Part shown: in pieces, positions 8,888 through 16,703 of the stretch
Layout: each line of letters begins with the position of its first letter
How positions within the stretch are numbered: position 1 is the stretch's first letter
From: an uncultured Clostridia bacterium
GTDB taxonomy: Bacteria > Bacillota_A > Clostridia > TANB77 > CAG-508
NCBI GenBank assembly: GCA_947369305.1
Contig: CANBLA010000003.1
Span: forward strand, 1-31,846
Direction of reading: 5' to 3'
DNA length: 31,846 nt
Made by a program: the position numbers and the translations under genes
Notes under the pieces: model-generated
Seen by the model: only the letters and a program-made list of their open reading frames with translations
Databases searched by the model: none
Told to the model about the DNA's origin: nothing

Positions 8888-9496
8888 TTATTCTCTTATA
8901 TATTCCTTTTTTTCTTTTTCCAAACTTTTTTCATAAAATAAATCTACCTTTTTAAATATTTCCTCGAATATCTCTTCGTTTCCAGTATAGGGAAATTTAG
9001 TCATATTATTTCTAATCAATTCAAAACCTTTTTGTCTTGGTACTACAAATACCTCTTCTACTTCTGAATTCTGTAATTTGAATTTTTTCATCTGCTTCTT
9101 TAATATGGCAACATAAAAACTTATCAAAAAATTTCTGTCTCCATTAAATTTTAATCGTACATTAGTTGCTATCTTTTTTGCCTTTGCTATTTTCTTCTTT
9201 TTGACTCCAACTTCTTCTCTTGATTCTCGATATACTGTTTTTTTGCCTTTTTCATGATTATCACAATGTCCTGAAACTAAATCAATTTCTCCCGATGTAA
9301 GTTTTGTATTTTTACTTCTCTTTTCCATTACCAAATATCCATTGCGAGTTAGCAAAAATAAAGTTGCACCCTTTAAATAATTGGTTTGTGTTTTTTCATA
9401 AATTGGGTCAATCCATCCTATTTCTTTGCCATTTTCATTATATAATCTATAATATTTTTGTCCATTATTATAAAATGCTTTTTTTGATTTTTTCAT
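8888..9496 (-). CDS. Nudix hydrolase
   Basis: 202-residue hydrolase of a nucleoside-diphosphate-linked substrate. A perfect Nudix box occupies residues 76-98 (GHCDNHEKGKKTVYRESREE, then VGV), with the metal-binding glutamates of REXXEE. The N-terminus (YYRLYNENGKEIGWIDP) and lysine-rich segments flank it. It sits between pgk and the Gmk-like gene on the same strand. The substrate is unknown; neighbours suggest nucleotide housecleaning. Confidence 0.85.
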   Translation of the reverse strand: MKKSKKAFYNNGQKYYRLYNENGKEIGWIDPIYEKTQTNYLKGATLFLLTRNGYLVMEKRSKNTKLTSGEIDLVSGHCDNHEKGKKTVYRESREEVGVKKKKIAKAKKIATNVRLKFNGDRNFLISFYVAILKKQMKKFKLQNSEVEEVFVVPRQKGFELIRNNMTKFPYTGNEEIFEEIFKKVDLFYEKSLEKEKKEYIRE

Positions 9497-9543
9497 TTCA
9501 ACTTCCTTTTATTTATTATATCTTGGCACTCACTATAAATATT

Positions 9544-10728
9544 TTAACTATCTTGAAGTGCCTCAATCCCCGGCAATTTCTTACCTTCCAAAAACTCCAA
9601 ACTTGCTCCGCCACCAGTTGAAATATGCGTAAATTTCTCTGCCAAACCTGCTTTTTCAACTGCTGCTGCTGAATCTCCTCCTCCTATGATTTTGACAGCA
9701 TCGCAATCTGCTAAAGTTTGTGCAATCGAATTGGTTCCAATCGCAAATTGCTCAAATTCAAATAATCCCAAAGGTCCATTCCATACAACTGTTTTTGCAT
9801 TTTTTAATTCTTCGCTATATAGTTTTATGGTTTCTTCACCAATATCAAATCCTTCCCAACCATCTGGAATTTCTGTATATTTTACATTTTTGCTTTCCGT
9901 GTCGGCTGAGAATTCTTTTCCGATTTTAGTATCTATTGGTAGCATAAGTTTTACGCCTTTTGCTTTGGCTTTTTCCATCAGTTCTTTGGCTAAATCTAAT
10001 TTATCTTCTTCACAAATGGAATCTCCAACATTATATCCCATTGATTTAAAGAAAGTATATGCCATTGCGCCACCAATTAATAAGGTATCGACTTTTTCTA
10101 ATAAACTATTGATAACACCAATTTTATCAGAAACTTTTTTACCTCCTAATATAGCAACAAAAGGTCTTTGAGGTTTTTCTAAAGCCGTTCCTAAAAAGTT
10201 TAATTCTTTTTCAATCAAAAAGCCTGATACTGCTGGCAAAAAGCTGGCAACACCTGTCGTTGAACTATGCGCTCTATGAGCTGTTCCAAAAGCATCGTTG
10301 ACAAAGATTTCTGCTAAAGAGGCAAATTTTTGGGATAATGTTTCATCATTTTTTTCTTCTCCCGCTTCAAATCTTACGTTTTCAAGAAGCATGACTTGAC
10401 CTTCTTTTAATTCTTGAGCTAATTTTTTAGCATCTTCTCCGACAACGTCTTTAGCTAATTTTACTTCTTTTCCTAATAATTTAGAAAGTTCCTCTGCTAC
10501 AATATTTAAGGAAAATTCTGGTTTTACTTCTCCTTTTGGACGTCCTAAATGGGAACATAAAATGACTTTGCAATTGTTGTCGATTAAATATTGAATGGTA
10601 GGAAGGGCTGCAACAATTCTTCTGTTGTCTGTGATGTTTCTGTTTTCATCGTATGGAACGTTGAAATCACATCTGACTAATACTTTTTTACCTTGTAGGT
10701 CAATGTCTTTTACTGTTTTTTTATTCAT
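9544..10728 (-). CDS. pgk: Phosphoglycerate kinase
   Basis: Transfers phosphate from 1,3-bisphosphoglycerate to ADP. It is 394 residues, the usual monomer length. The N-terminal substrate domain has [17 protein letters not shown] and CSHLGRPKG. The C-terminal nucleotide domain has [30 protein letters not shown] and [16 protein letters not shown]. The start [10 protein letters not shown] at 10728 follows AAGGAG. An upstream in-frame extension runs through a GC-rich hairpin and is not credible. It follows gap after 65 bases, the classic gap-pgk arrangement. All its CGG trinucleotides are out of frame. Confidence 0.97.
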   Translation of the reverse strand: MNKKTVKDIDLQGKKVLVRCDFNVPYDENRNITDNRRIVAALPTIQYLIDNNCKVILCSHLGRPKGEVKPEFSLNIVAEELSKLLGKEVKLAKDVVGEDAKKLAQELKEGQVMLLENVRFEAGEEKNDETLSQKFASLAEIFVNDAFGTAHRAHSSTTGVASFLPAVSGFLIEKELNFLGTALEKPQRPFVAILGGKKVSDKIGVINSLLEKVDTLLIGGAMAYTFFKSMGYNVGDSICEEDKLDLAKELMEKAKAKGVKLMLPIDTKIGKEFSADTESKNVKYTEIPDGWEGFDIGEETIKLYSEELKNAKTVVWNGPLGLFEFEQFAIGTNSIAQTLADCDAVKIIGGGDSAAAVEKAGLAEKFTHISTGGGASLEFLEGKKLPGIEALQDS

Positions 10729-10761
10729 TTTTATTTTCTCCTTTTTCAAAAATAGGCAAAT

Positions 10762-10783
10762 GGGCGGGGCTTCGGCCACGCCC
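10762..10783. other. GC-rich hairpin between gap and pgk
   Basis: GGGCG-g-GGC-TTCG-GCC-a-CGCCC is an 8-bp stem with one mismatch. On the plus strand it is capped by TTCG, on the transcribed strand by CGAA. It stands out in AT-rich surroundings. It may be a transcript-processing or stabilising element between gap and pgk, or a copy of a dispersed palindrome. Confidence 0.6.
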
Positions 10784-10793
10784 GTATAGGATT

Positions 10794-11810
10794 TTAATTT
10801 AATTCTGCAAAATATTTGATGGTTCTTACCATTTGGCTGGTATATGAATTTTCGTTATCGTACCAAGCAACTACTTGAACTTGGTATAGATTTTCATCTA
10901 TTTGGGTTACCATCGTTTGTGTTGCGTCAAATAATGAACCGTTTGTAATTCCTATAATATCTGAAGATACTAATGGTTCTTCTGTATAACCAAATGATGC
11001 ACTTTCTTTAGCTTTCATAGCACTATTGATTGCATCGACAGTTATATCTTTTCCTTTTACAACAGCAATTAAAATGGTTGTAGAACCTGTTGGAACGGGA
11101 ACTCTTTGTGCCGATCCAATTAATTTTCCATTTAATTCTGGAATTACTAATCCAATTGCTTTGGCTGCTCCTGTTGAATTTGGTACAATGTTGACTGCAG
11201 CTGCTCTAGCTCTTCTTAAATCTGCTTTTCTGTGTGGTCCATCTAGCAACATTTGATCTCCTGTATAAGCATGAACAGTTGTCATAATTCCAGATTGGAT
11301 TGGTGCATAATCGTTTAACGCTTTTGTCATTGGCGCTAAGCAATTCGTGGTGCATGATGCCGCTGAAATAATCGTATCTTGTGGCGTTAAGATATTTTCG
11401 TTAACACCAAATACTACAGTTGGTAAGTCATTTCCTGCTGGTGCAGAAATAACAACTTTTTTAGCTCCTGCTTGTATATGAGCAGATGCTTTTTCTTTGG
11501 TTGTATAAAAACCTGTACATTCTAGTACAACATCTACTCCAATTTCTCCCCATGGTAAATCTTTTGCATCTTTTTCAGCATATATTTTTATCGTTTTTCC
11601 ATCAACTGTGATAGAATCTTCTCCGCTACTTACAGTATCTGCTTTTTCATATCTTCTTTGAGCAGAATCATATTTTAATAAATGGGCAAGCATACTTGGG
11701 CTTGTTAAATCATTGATGGCAACTATTTCATACCCTTCTGCTCCAAACATTTGTCTAAAAGCAAGACGTCCAATACGTCCAAAACCATTAATCGCTACTT
11801 TTACTGACAT
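10794..11810 (-). CDS. gap: Glyceraldehyde-3-phosphate dehydrogenase
   Basis: Oxidises glyceraldehyde 3-phosphate to 1,3-bisphosphoglycerate. It is 338 residues. INGFGRIGR is the nucleotide-binding motif, and AIND places Asp34, typical of an NAD-dependent enzyme. [12 protein letters not shown] gives the catalytic cysteine at 153. [16 protein letters not shown] and [13 protein letters not shown] are also as in the family. The start at 11810 ([11 protein letters not shown]) follows AGGAGGAAAATT. The in-frame ATG at 11849 is ignored because it lies in the leader. It is the first gene of the glycolytic cluster and has a candidate promoter and a palindrome just upstream. Confidence 0.97.
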   Translation of the reverse strand: MSVKVAINGFGRIGRLAFRQMFGAEGYEIVAINDLTSPSMLAHLLKYDSAQRRYEKADTVSSGEDSITVDGKTIKIYAEKDAKDLPWGEIGVDVVLECTGFYTTKEKASAHIQAGAKKVVISAPAGNDLPTVVFGVNENILTPQDTIISAASCTTNCLAPMTKALNDYAPIQSGIMTTVHAYTGDQMLLDGPHRKADLRRARAAAVNIVPNSTGAAKAIGLVIPELNGKLIGSAQRVPVPTGSTTILIAVVKGKDITVDAINSAMKAKESASFGYTEEPLVSSDIIGITNGSLFDATQTMVTQIDENLYQVQVVAWYDNENSYTSQMVRTIKYFAELN

Positions 11811-11826
11811 AATTTTCCTCCTATTC

Positions 11827-11902
11827 TGATGTTTTTTAACATCATTCACATTTTAGTTTTTACAACTGTTGTCATTTTATACCAATTTGTAATTTTTTTC
11901 AA
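11827..11902 (-). promoter_or_regulatory. gap leader: candidate promoter, palindrome and hairpin
   Basis: On the minus strand, TTGAAA (11897-11902) and TATAAA (11876-11881) are 15 bases apart, slightly short but usable. A palindrome ACAACTGTTGT lies at 11862-11872, at or just after the expected start of transcription, an operator-like place. A 7-bp hairpin (TGATGTT/AACATCA, 11827-11844) lies just ahead of the ribosome binding site. Confidence 0.45.
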
Positions 11903-11915
11903 GAGTTTTTTTGAT

Positions 11916-13055
11916 TTATTTTACTTTTATCTCATAGTTTTCTTTATTTCCTGCTAAATCACTTACTATGATTTGATAATTTCCACTTTGAGTTAAATTA
12001 TAAGGGTCAATTTCAGTTTTTATAGAAGGCTTATAATTAGTTTTAAAATCAATGGAAAATCCTAAAACATCTAGTACATTATTGTTCGAATCATACATAT
12101 ATACGTGAATAACATAAGAAGCATAGTAGTTTGTATTAAATGGTAAACAGTTAATCTGTACAGCACGATTTTTAATGCTTGTATCATACCATTTCATATT
12201 GCTTTCATCATAGTAGTTCCATACCGCATAACGAACTTTTTGAACAGAATTATCTAATTCTTTTATCGTTGCTGTAAATTCATCAGAACTTTTACTCGAT
12301 ACAATTGAGCCATAAAAACTGGTATCTGCTGTTAGCTTTTTCTCTTGTAATATTTTTCCTTCTGCATCAATTGCTTCAACTTTAAGTTCATAAGAAGTAC
12401 CTTTTTTTAGCCCTGTATAGGTGTAGGATGTGTCGGTCGTGGTTGTAAATAATTGATTGTTAGCATAGTATTTGTATTTTCGTGTGTTTTTGGGATGTCC
12501 TGTAACTGTAATGGATAGGGTTGATTTAGTTCGGTCAATTCCATAATAAAGCGATCTATCAGAATAAACATTATGGTGTTGTATGGTTAAATCGCTATCA
12601 TATCGATCTACTTCAATGTTTTTTATTTCGACATTGTCGTAATATTCTAATGTTAGTGGTTTTTGATATGTTCCGCCATTTTCGCAACCAATAATTTGGG
12701 GCATCTCCTTATCAATATTATTAACTTCATATTTAACTTCTGTTTCATTCCCTGACAAATCTCTTACTATAATCAAACCATGTTCATTTTCTGTTATTTC
12801 CTTGGTGAGTATTCTTCTATTTTCTGATAATTCAAAGCCACTAACTTGTTCAATTTCTTTATTAGAAGTTATTGTTACAATCACATTTTGATTTGTCCAT
12901 TCTTGTATAGAATAGGTTACGTTGCAAATTGGTGCATTTGCATCTCGTGTTAATTCAAGTATAGTTTCATCTAATTGATAAATATACTTGGCATAGGTAC
13001 TATTGCTTATTAGAATAAGTCCAACTATTATAATTATTATACGTTGTATTTTCAT
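11916..13055 (-). CDS. Exported Ig/fibronectin-type protein with SipW-type signal region
   Basis: 379 residues. The N-terminal export segment is MKIQRIIIIIVGLILISNST followed by YAKY. The AKY after the hydrophobic core resembles the FAKY region of SipW-processed proteins. The rest is extracellular and beta-rich. One Ig-like module lies near residues 30-115 (ITSNKEIEQVSGFELSENRR, VRDLSGNETEVKYEV). A fibronectin-III-like stretch occupies about 170-225 (YTYTGLKKGTSYELKVEAID). The end LTQSGNYQIIVSDLAGNKEN resembles bacterial Ig repeats. No sortase motif is seen. The ATG at 13055 follows GGAGG and overlaps the preceding gene by 56 bases. As last gene of the TasA/SipW cassette it is likely a surface fibre or matrix component. 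The function is inferred. Confidence 0.7.
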   Translation of the reverse strand: MKIQRIIIIIVGLILISNSTYAKYIYQLDETILELTRDANAPICNVTYSIQEWTNQNVIVTITSNKEIEQVSGFELSENRRILTKEITENEHGLIIVRDLSGNETEVKYEVNNIDKEMPQIIGCENGGTYQKPLTLEYYDNVEIKNIEVDRYDSDLTIQHHNVYSDRSLYYGIDRTKSTLSITVTGHPKNTRKYKYYANNQLFTTTTDTSYTYTGLKKGTSYELKVEAIDAEGKILQEKKLTADTSFYGSIVSSKSSDEFTATIKELDNSVQKVRYAVWNYYDESNMKWYDTSIKNRAVQINCLPFNTNYYASYVIHVYMYDSNNNVLDVLGFSIDFKTNYKPSIKTEIDPYNLTQSGNYQIIVSDLAGNKENYEIKVK

Positions 13056-13554
13056 CTATTTTTCCTCCTTTTATTTGTACAGCATTAATTTTCAAATTGA
13101 TACTAACACTTTCTGCCAATGCACCATCCAATTCTCTCCATTGTAAATATAATTTAAACTTTCTGCTTTCTTTTTTATGTTTTTGTAAATAAATGGTCTC
13201 TGTTTTTCCATCTAGTATTTGAATTTCTGTATTATTATCACAATCCAATAGAAAATAACTAAATGGGAAATTTTCTGTAGAGTTATGAATTTCTATTATA
13301 TATGCAAAATCCACTTCATTAATTTTATTTTCTTGAAAATTATGAATGGTAAAATTATATTCTATTGGAAAAGAATTTTGGTCAATTTGTTGTTTGATTA
13401 TTTCGTCTTTTTCTACAACAAAAACTGCTTTTGCAATTTCCGATTGAACACTACAATTTGCCACATAATCGTACTTTGACAGCACAATATGATTGATACA
13501 AATTACAATCATACTAATTATCAAAATGACTAATTCTTTCTTCTTTTTTCTCAT
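13000..13554 (-). CDS. Small exported protein of the TasA/SipW cassette
   Basis: 184 residues starting MRKKKKELVILIISMIVICI, followed by NHIVLSKYDY, a SipW-type lysine-rich plus hydrophobic export segment ending in SKY. The remainder is a soluble beta-rich domain (EYNFTIHNFQENKINEVDFA, ESVSINLKINAVQI) resembling TasA/camelysin-like accessory proteins. The start at 13554 is chosen for AAAGGAG upstream; an in-frame ATG at 13587 would enlarge the overlap with sipW. It overlaps the signal peptidase gene by 41 bases and the next gene by 56, implying translational coupling. No precise family is recognised. Confidence 0.65.
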   Translation of the reverse strand: MRKKKKELVILIISMIVICINHIVLSKYDYVANCSVQSEIAKAVFVVEKDEIIKQQIDQNSFPIEYNFTIHNFQENKINEVDFAYIIEIHNSTENFPFSYFLLDCDNNTEIQILDGKTETIYLQKHKKESRKFKLYLQWRELDGALAESVSINLKINAVQIKGGKIDENTTYNNYNSWTYSNKQ

Positions 13555-14032
13555 ATACTGGCTCCTTTCTATTTTTTTCTTTTCCATATAATACCATCAA
13601 TATAAGAACATAAATCACAATTATTATTTTCAAATAATATAAAATAAAGATTCCTAAAATTTTTGAGTGATAGACAACTTTTCCTTGTATATTTCGTATA
13701 TCTGTACTTTCATCTGAAATATCATTATTGTCTCCTTTTGTTATAAAATCTTTTTCACTCATTTCTAAAATCCTATGTGTAATTAAATTTCCATATACAT
13801 CTACATAAGTAACAATATCATTTATCTCATAGTTTTCACACTCTTTTATCAAAATACATTCTTTTTCTTTAATACTTGGCTCCATACTGCCTGTCATGAC
13901 AATTAAAATCCCATATCCGCCTATTTTTACTACATAATCTTTTCGTATATATTTCCAATAACCTATTAATAGTAAAACTACTATTAAAAATATGAGTATT
14001 ATATTATTTAAAATATTGATTGTCTTTTTTAT
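13514..14032 (-). CDS. sipW: SipW-like signal peptidase I, apparently starting at ATA
   Basis: Membrane signal peptidase of the archaeal/ER type (S26B). Read from 14032 it is 172 residues. A hydrophobic segment lies at about 8-24. MTGSMEP holds the catalytic serine at 49, and GNLITHRILE supplies the histidine (86) that replaces lysine in this subgroup. TKGDNND is the box E equivalent. A second membrane segment lies near 135-153 (IFILYYLKIIIVIYVLILMV). The first in-frame ATG (13897) is the one inside MTGSM and would remove the N-terminal anchor. AGGAGGAGG lies at ideal distance before ATA AAA AAG at 14032, where ATG is expected. Either AUA initiates, or a base is mutated or miscalled. It probably processes the neighbouring TasA-like and AKY-containing proteins. 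Confidence 0.8.
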   Translation of the reverse strand: MKKTINILNNIILIFLIVVLLLIGYWKYIRKDYVVKIGGYGILIVMTGSMEPSIKEKECILIKECENYEINDIVTYVDVYGNLITHRILEMSEKDFITKGDNNDISDESTDIRNIQGKVVYHSKILGIFILYYLKIIIVIYVLILMVLYGKEKNRKEPVYEKKEERISHFDN

Positions 14033-14090
14033 CTTATTCCTCCTCCTTTTCTCTAGCTTTCTACTAAAAATACTGATTTTTAATATTCTT

Positions 14091-14117
14091 AGCAGAGAGC
14101 TAAATTCTCTCCCTGCT
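14091..14117 (-). other. Hairpin between tasA-like and sipW-like genes
   Basis: On the transcribed strand AGCAG-gg-AGAG pairs with CTCT-CTGCT around an AT-rich loop. No clean T-run follows. It may be a partial terminator or processing site that sets more fibre protein than peptidase. Confidence 0.5.
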
Positions 14118-14175
14118 AAATTTTCATATAAGGTTTTTAAATTGGATATAATTTTTATATTTTCTTATGTCTTTC

Positions 14176-14823
14176 TTAAATTGCAACTTTTGCTTGTGTT
14201 CCAACTACTTTCAAAGTAAATGAATAATCAAATACATTTTCTTGACCTGCAACACTTCCAGTTCCTACCGCTGTGTCTTCTCCATCTTCACTAGCAATCT
14301 CTTTAGCTGTTTCTCCTGTCTCATAAGGCCAATCCCACGTAATGATCAAATTTTCAACTTGTGTTTCATCTGATTTCGAAATCACACCATTTAATTCTGC
14401 TTTTGCCAATTCTTGCATGGATGAATATTGATTTCCACTTGAAACACCATCTTTTTCTACACGAAATAATAAATTCGATGGTTTATTTCCAGCTTCAACT
14501 GCTTCAATCATATATTTCACATCAACTTCTGAATCGCGTGCATCTAACTCAATTTCAAATTCTCCATTAGCTCCGGGCGCAATTTTTCCATCTTCTAAAC
14601 TGATATCCTCTGCTGTATTAATTAAGGAAATCGCTTCTGTTTCTGATGTACTCCAATCTGTTACTTTGAAATTCCATTTTGCAATTTGGGCTCTCCCAAT
14701 TCCGTTATAGCTAGAATAATATTTTGCAAATGTAAAACCTGCTAAAAATACAATCAATAATAAAATCATCAAGATTGAAACAAGCATTGTCTTTTGTTTT
14801 TTGTCATGTGTTTTTTTCTCCAT
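14176..14823 (-). CDS. TasA/camelysin-like exported fibre protein
   Basis: 215 residues beginning MEKKTHDKKQKTMLVS, a hydrophobic core, then AGFTFAKY (28-35), a SipW-dependent signal region. SSYNGIGRAQIAKWNFKVTD follows, typical of clostridial TasA-like proteins. The rest is acidic and beta-rich (GEFEIELDARDSEVDVKYMI, NVFDYSFTLKVVGTQAKV). The ATG follows a strong GGAGGGAGG. It is the first gene of the cassette, behind a near-consensus promoter and a 258-base leader. It is probably the main secreted fibre or matrix subunit. Precise homology to TasA rather than another SipW client is inferred. Confidence 0.75.
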   Translation of the reverse strand: MEKKTHDKKQKTMLVSILMILLLIVFLAGFTFAKYYSSYNGIGRAQIAKWNFKVTDWSTSETEAISLINTAEDISLEDGKIAPGANGEFEIELDARDSEVDVKYMIEAVEAGNKPSNLLFRVEKDGVSSGNQYSSMQELAKAELNGVISKSDETQVENLIITWDWPYETGETAKEIASEDGEDTAVGTGSVAGQENVFDYSFTLKVVGTQAKVAI

Positions 14824-15081
14824 GGCCTCCCTCCTTTCTTTTTTAATAAAGTTAAATATTTTTAACGTATTCCTATTTAGGTTAGTTTATATAAATTGCT
14901 GGGGGCATTTAAATGAACTATAGAAAATTTGTACATTAAAAATATAGTTTATATATTATGTTTCGGGGGATATAATACGAAAACTAAATAATTTATTTTT
15001 ATTAACTCTTTTGGGGAAATATAAATTTCAGACATGAAATTTATTTTTCAGATTAAAGATACGTTAAAAAATATTTAACTT
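14824..15081 (-). promoter_or_regulatory. Long structured 5' leader of the tasA-like operon
   Basis: About 258 bases lie between the promoter and the ATG. The ends are complementary: 14851-14870 is the reverse complement of 15059-15079 apart from one A, so a ~20-bp helix can close the leader just before the ribosome binding site. Inside is a perfect 10-bp hairpin with a TGTC loop (15021-15044). Three C-runs (G on the plus strand: 14901-14905, 14965-14969, 15013-15016) stand in otherwise nearly pure A/T sequence. Two of them are preceded on the plus strand by TAGTTTATATA (14883-14893 and 14945-14955). It resembles no riboswitch I recognise. Confidence 0.6.
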
Positions 15082-15087
15082 GAACGC

Positions 15088-15116
15088 ATTATAGCATCTC
15101 AAATTTTGTTTGTAAA
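15088..15116 (-). promoter_or_regulatory. Sigma-A-type promoter of the tasA-like operon
   Basis: TTTACA (15111-15116) and TATAAT (15088-15093) on the minus strand with exactly 17 bases between. Just upstream is an imperfect palindrome TTGACG-aaaaa-TGTCGAA (about 15146-15164) that could bind a regulator. Confidence 0.82.
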
Positions 15117-15203
15117 GTATTTTTTTCAAAAAATTCATTTTTCCGTTCGACATTTTTCGTCAAACAATCTTATAAGTCTTACAAAATACTACAAATTTTT
15201 AAA

Positions 15204-15243
15204 CAAAAAAATAGAACTATAACTTTCTAAAAGCTATAGTTCT
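15204..15243 (-). terminator. Rho-independent terminator of the XRE regulator gene
   Basis: AGAACTATA at 15213-15221 pairs with TATAGTTCT at 15235-15243, extended by an inner CTT/AAG. On the minus strand it is followed by ATTTTTTTG. It separates the regulator from the tasA-like promoter. Confidence 0.82.
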
Positions 15244-15248
15244 AAAAA

Positions 15249-15572
15249 TTATTTCAACGTGTCTGCAATATTTTCACATAATTTTATATACAGTTCTTTA
15301 TTATCTTTTGACAATGAACCTAATATTTCTGAAAAGGCATTACTTGCATTTTCATCACTAATTCCCTTGATTAAAGTGTCTAAATTCAAACGCAATACAT
15401 TTGCAATATTTACAATTACTGCTAGACTGCAAATGCTTGTCCCTCTTTCTATTTCTCCAATATGAGAAGGACTAATCTCAACTTTTTCAGCAAGTTTTTC
15501 TTGTGTCAGTCCCATTTCTAATCGTTTAGCTCGGATACGTTTTCCCATTGCTTTATAATTTATATTATACAT
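15249..15572 (-). CDS. XRE-family (SinR-like) transcriptional regulator
   Basis: 107 residues. An XRE helix-turn-helix occupies about residues 9-69 (RIRAKRLEMGLTQEKLAEKV, SPSHIGEIERGTSI), followed by a short helical tail (FSEILGSLSKDNKELYIKLC). Domain layout and size resemble SinR-type regulators. It sits directly upstream of a TasA/SipW cassette, the operon that SinR represses in Bacillus. It has its own terminator, so it is a separate transcript. XRE regulators are common, so regulation of the neighbouring cassette is inference. Confidence 0.85.
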   Translation of the reverse strand: MYNINYKAMGKRIRAKRLEMGLTQEKLAEKVEISPSHIGEIERGTSICSLAVIVNIANVLRLNLDTLIKGISDENASNAFSEILGSLSKDNKELYIKLCENIADTLK

Positions 15573-15637
15573 ACTCCAAAGTCCTCCTTGCTATTATTTT
15601 ATACTGATAAATAATTTTTATTAAGCAACCAAAAACG

Positions 15638-15666
15638 TTGTATATTGTTTGTAACTGTGATATAAT
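15638..15666 (+). promoter_or_regulatory. Promoter of the small zinc-ribbon gene
   Basis: TTGTAT (15638-15643) and TATAAT (15661-15666) with 17 bases between, followed by AAAGGAGG at 15681-15688 and the ATG at 15695. Confidence 0.75.
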
Positions 15667-15694
15667 ACAAATAGTTAACAAAAGGAGGTTCATT

Positions 15695-15895
15695 ATGAAG
15701 GTTTGTAAAAAATGTGGCGGTATTATTGAAGATGAAACAAAAAGCGCTTATGGTCTATGTTTTAATTGTTTTCGAGATTATCTGCTTGAAAAAGTTGAAA
15801 ACTATTATAACGAACTTAAAAAGCCAGTTATTTACCAAGAAAAAAAATTTAAAAAATGGATTCTTTTTATCAAAAACTTATTTAAAAGAAAATAA
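15695..15895 (+). CDS. Small zinc-ribbon protein
   Basis: 66 residues. Two CxxC pairs (CKKCG at 4-7, CFNC at 22-25) form a likely zinc ribbon. A lysine-rich amphipathic tail ends in FIKNLFKRK. AAAGGAGG precedes the ATG; an upstream in-frame ATG at 15638 lies in the promoter and is rejected. It stands alone between the XRE regulator (divergent) and adk (convergent). No function is recognised; a nucleic-acid or membrane-surface role is possible from the basic tail. Confidence 0.75.
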   Translation: MKVCKKCGGIIEDETKSAYGLCFNCFRDYLLEKVENYYNELKKPVIYQEKKFKKWILFIKNLFKRK

Positions 15896-15930
15896 AAGTA
15901 GAATTTCTTATTTTCTACTTTTATTTTTCT
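15890..15930. terminator. Bidirectional terminator between the zinc-ribbon gene and adk
   Basis: AATAAAAGTAGAA at 15891-15903 pairs perfectly with TTCTACTTTTATT at 15913-15925, followed by T. The hairpin overlaps the TAA stop of the plus-strand gene and also serves the convergent adk. Confidence 0.85.
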
Positions 15931-15937
15931 CATCTTA

Positions 15938-16597
15938 TTATTTTAAATACTCTTGAATTTCTTCTGCAATGTCACTAGATACTTTATTGGACTCATTATT
16001 TAATTTCACAGTATATAAAATATCTTTCCTTTGATAAAAATCAATTAAATTTTCAGAAATATTATGATAATTTTCTAATCGTTTGCGAATAGTTTCTTCT
16101 TTATCATCCTCCCTAACCACTAATTCTGTTCCGCATTTATCGCAAATATTTTCTACTTGTGGTTTTTTAAAATCTAAATTATAAATTTCCCTACATTCTG
16201 AATTTGGACAGGTTCTTCTTTTGGTAATTCGCTCAACAATTTCATCATCAGACAAACTCAAATTAACAGCTACTTTAACCAATCGATTTTGTTCTTTTAA
16301 GAGCTTATCTAAACTTTCTGCTTGCTTAATCGTCCTTGGATAACCATCTAAGATAAAACCATTTTTTGTATCTGGTTCCTTCAACCTTTTTTCAAGTAAT
16401 TGTATCGTTAAATCATCCGGAACTAATTTTCCTTCTATTACATAACTTTTTACTTGGTTTCCTATCTCTCCAGCATCGTTTATATAACTTCTAAAAATTT
16501 CTCCACTTGAAATATGTGGAATTCTTAATTTATTTGCCAACAAATTTCCAACTGTACCTTTTCCAGTCCCCGGCGCTCCTAGCATTATAATAATCAT
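15938..16597 (-). CDS. adk: Adenylate kinase
   Basis: Converts ATP plus AMP to two ADP. It is 219 residues. The P-loop is GAPGTGKGT (7-15). SSGEIFRSYI and LDGYPRTIKQAE line the AMP site. The LID is the zinc-binding form, with cysteines in TCPNSEC and CDKCGTE, as in Gram-positive Adk. It is monocistronic, ending in a shared bidirectional terminator. It is not next to secY or map as in many Bacillota. All its CGG trinucleotides are out of frame. Confidence 0.95.
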   Translation of the reverse strand: MIIIMLGAPGTGKGTVGNLLANKLRIPHISSGEIFRSYINDAGEIGNQVKSYVIEGKLVPDDLTIQLLEKRLKEPDTKNGFILDGYPRTIKQAESLDKLLKEQNRLVKVAVNLSLSDDEIVERITKRRTCPNSECREIYNLDFKKPQVENICDKCGTELVVREDDKEETIRKRLENYHNISENLIDFYQRKDILYTVKLNNESNKVSSDIAEEIQEYLK

Positions 16598-16703
16598 TTA
16601 CATACTCCTTTATTTTTATTTTTTCCCATTATTTTACTTATATCATAGAAATTTAATTTTGCCAACCTATTTTTCAAAAGTACGCATAACATCTCTATTT
16701 TAC

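Noticed and set aside
14824..15081. A known riboswitch or T-box in the tasA-like leader
   Set aside because: No recognisable T-box, SAM, c-di-GMP or purine motif; recorded only as an unclassified structured leader.
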